A stretch of 6,858 bases of DNA from Moraxellaceae bacterium (GTDB lineage: Bacteria > Pseudomonadota > Gammaproteobacteria > Pseudomonadales > Moraxellaceae), in assembly GCA_030146505.1 (NCBI GenBank), contig JASLCO010000068.1, forward strand, positions 1 through 6,858. The letters run 5' to 3'. Each line of letters begins with the position of its first letter. Positions within the stretch are counted from its first letter, which is position 1. The notes beneath the pieces were generated by a model. It ran no database searches. It was not told the DNA's origin and saw nothing but the letters and a program-made list of their open reading frames with translations. Of this stretch, positions 6,020 to 6,858 are shown in pieces. Position numbers and translations under genes: made by a program.

Positions 6020-6637
6020 GTGGATTTTCTCCAGCCCGTACGCGATTTTCTCGCCTGCCCGACCCCGGAGCGCTGGGTGGAGAGCGCTTTGCGCGATATT
6101 CCGCTCCTGCTGCAGGATCACGCCAATTGCGAGAAAAAAGCAGCCGGCACGGCCATGAACCTGCTCTTCCGCTACAACGACAAGAGCGAGCTGCAGACCC
6201 TGCTGGCGCAACTGGTGCGCGAGGAAATGCTGCATTACGAACAGGTACTGGAGATCATGCGTGCGCGCGGCATTCCCTATCGCTCCGTGTCGGCCGCGCG
6301 CTATGCCAACGGCCTGCGCGAGCATGTGCGCCATGGCGAGCCGGAGCGGCTGGTGGACATCATGATCGTGGGCGCCTTCGTGGAAGCGCGCTCCTGCGAG
6401 CGCTTCGCTGCCGTGGCGCCGCACCTGGATGAAGAGCTGGGCCGCTTCTACACCTTCCTGCTGCGCTCGGAAGCCCGGCATTTCGAGTACTACCTGGGGC
6501 TGGCGGAAAAATATGCGGGCGCTCCCATTGCGGAGCGCGTGGCTTTTTTCCGTGAGAAGGAACGGGAGCTGATAGAAACACCCGATGTGGAAATGCGCTT
6601 CCACAGTGGCCCGCCAGCGAGGGCAGGGGCCATTTGA
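6020..6637 (+). CDS. miaE: tRNA-(ms2io6A37) hydroxylase, diiron MiaE
   Basis: Predicted cytoplasmic non-heme diiron monooxygenase that hydroxylates the isopentenyl group of ms2i6A at position 37, next to the anticodon of tRNAs reading UNN codons. It acts after MiaA and MiaB. From GTG 6020 the protein has 205 residues, a usual length for the short form. Family landmarks run end to end: FLACPTPERWVESAL (10-24), DHANCEKKAA (33-42), REEMLHYEQV (67-76), GIPYR, VGAFVEARSCERF (117-129), SEARHFEYYL (150-159) and RFHSG (193-197). The four-helix diiron ligands are visible as Glu38, Glu69-x-x-His72, Glu122 and Glu151-x-x-His154. A longer frame opens at ATG 5879, but its extra 47 residues show no family similarity and the TATAAT box at 5983 lies inside it, so GTG 6020 is preferred. 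The ribosome binding site is weak (CCGAGA). It is divergent from the acyltransferase gene. Confidence 0.95.
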   Translation: MDFLQPVRDFLACPTPERWVESALRDIPLLLQDHANCEKKAAGTAMNLLFRYNDKSELQTLLAQLVREEMLHYEQVLEIMRARGIPYRSVSAARYANGLREHVRHGEPERLVDIMIVGAFVEARSCERFAAVAPHLDEELGRFYTFLLRSEARHFEYYLGLAEKYAGAPIAERVAFFREKERELIETPDVEMRFHSGPPARAGAI

Positions 6638-6643
6638 GTTTGC

Positions 6644-6678
6644 GGCAATTTTTGATTGTCTTGCCCGGCTGTTTTTTT
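6644..6678 (+). terminator. Possible weak terminator after miaE
   Basis: GGCAA (6644-6648) can pair with TTGCC (6661-6665) around a 12-base loop that holds a second small pairing, CAAT with ATTG. Seven T follow at 6672-6678 after a six-base gap. The stem is short and the T run is shared with the boundary of the adjacent repeat, so function is uncertain. Confidence 0.35.
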
Positions 6679-6858
6679 GGGGAATTACGTACGTGGCTCC
6701 CTAAACACGTCGTCATTCCCGCGAAAGCGGGACAAAAGCCCATAGGGCGTTGAACAGCCGCACGCTGGCCCGAAGGGTAAGCGCAGCGAATAATCTTGGT
6801 GTTTAAAGCCCTGCTTGAATTCATGAGATTCCCGCTTTCGCGGGAATGACGGGTTAAA
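6679..6858. repeat. Second copy of the intergenic repeat family, with a different cassette; cut by the window end
   Basis: It begins GGGGAATTACGTACGTGGC directly after seven T, matching the start of the element at 1214 (same T7-GGGGAA junction, then a related TA-rich stretch and ACGTCGTCATTCCC at 6707-6720). One palindrome half-unit starts at 6711 and is clipped after GGGA (6732). A complete one lies at 6828-6847 with its GATGACG-type flank extending to 6851, in inverted orientation. The 95-base segment between them differs from the 33-base segment of the first copy. It includes the small hairpins GCCC-ATA-GGGC (6738-6748) and CCC-GAA-GGG inside a CGCT/AGCG pair. No gene is visible. Confidence 0.85.

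Noticed and set aside
6020..6858. Considered the end block as an insertion sequence
   Set aside because: No transposase frame is visible in it; the open frame on the minus strand there is a repeat translation running into the miaE antisense.

Overview
The window is about 60% G+C by eye and carries six protein genes. It looks like a chromosomal segment of a Gram-negative proteobacterium. Supporting this are a lipid A-type acyltransferase, signal peptides for export, and miaE, a tRNA hydroxylase gene known mainly from gamma- and beta-proteobacteria. A gammaproteobacterium near Xanthomonadales/Nevskiales would fit, but that is inference and no marker in the window fixes the taxon.

Layout: (1) 102-1124 (+) encodes a secreted zinc-dependent phospholipase C/P1 nuclease-family enzyme with every expected metal ligand, followed by a textbook terminator at 1183-1213. 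(2) 1214-1421 is an intergenic composite of nested inverted repeats containing two dRS3-like palindromes. (3) 1566-2933 and 2930-3478 (+) form a tight two-gene unit (4-base GTGA overlap): an exported parvulin-type peptidyl-prolyl isomerase with a degenerate active site, then a small protein anchored by one N-terminal membrane helix, with a Pro/Ala-rich stalk and a charged helical C-terminus. (4) A 310-base gap is followed by an AraC-family regulator at 3789-4850 (+). (5) A bidirectional terminator at 4851-4876 separates it from a convergent LpxL/HtrB-family acyltransferase at 4890-5816 (-). (6) The divergent gene is miaE, best started at GTG 6020 just below a perfect TATAAT box. (7) The window ends in a second copy of the repeat family (6679-6858), with a different cassette between its palindromes.

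Functionally, the first three genes all act in the envelope or outside the cell: a secreted hydrolase, a periplasmic foldase-like protein and a membrane-tethered helical protein. They may form a dedicated export/folding module, although the terminator and repeat block between the hydrolase and the foldase mean separate transcription. The acyltransferase and MiaE are housekeeping-type genes with no evident link to these.

The most unusual content is the repeat family. Two intergenic copies share a T7-GGGGAA boundary and a GTCATTCCC palindrome core but carry different inserts. This looks like a small mosaic or MITE-like element placed just behind genes. No complete transposase, CRISPR array, tRNA or rRNA was seen.
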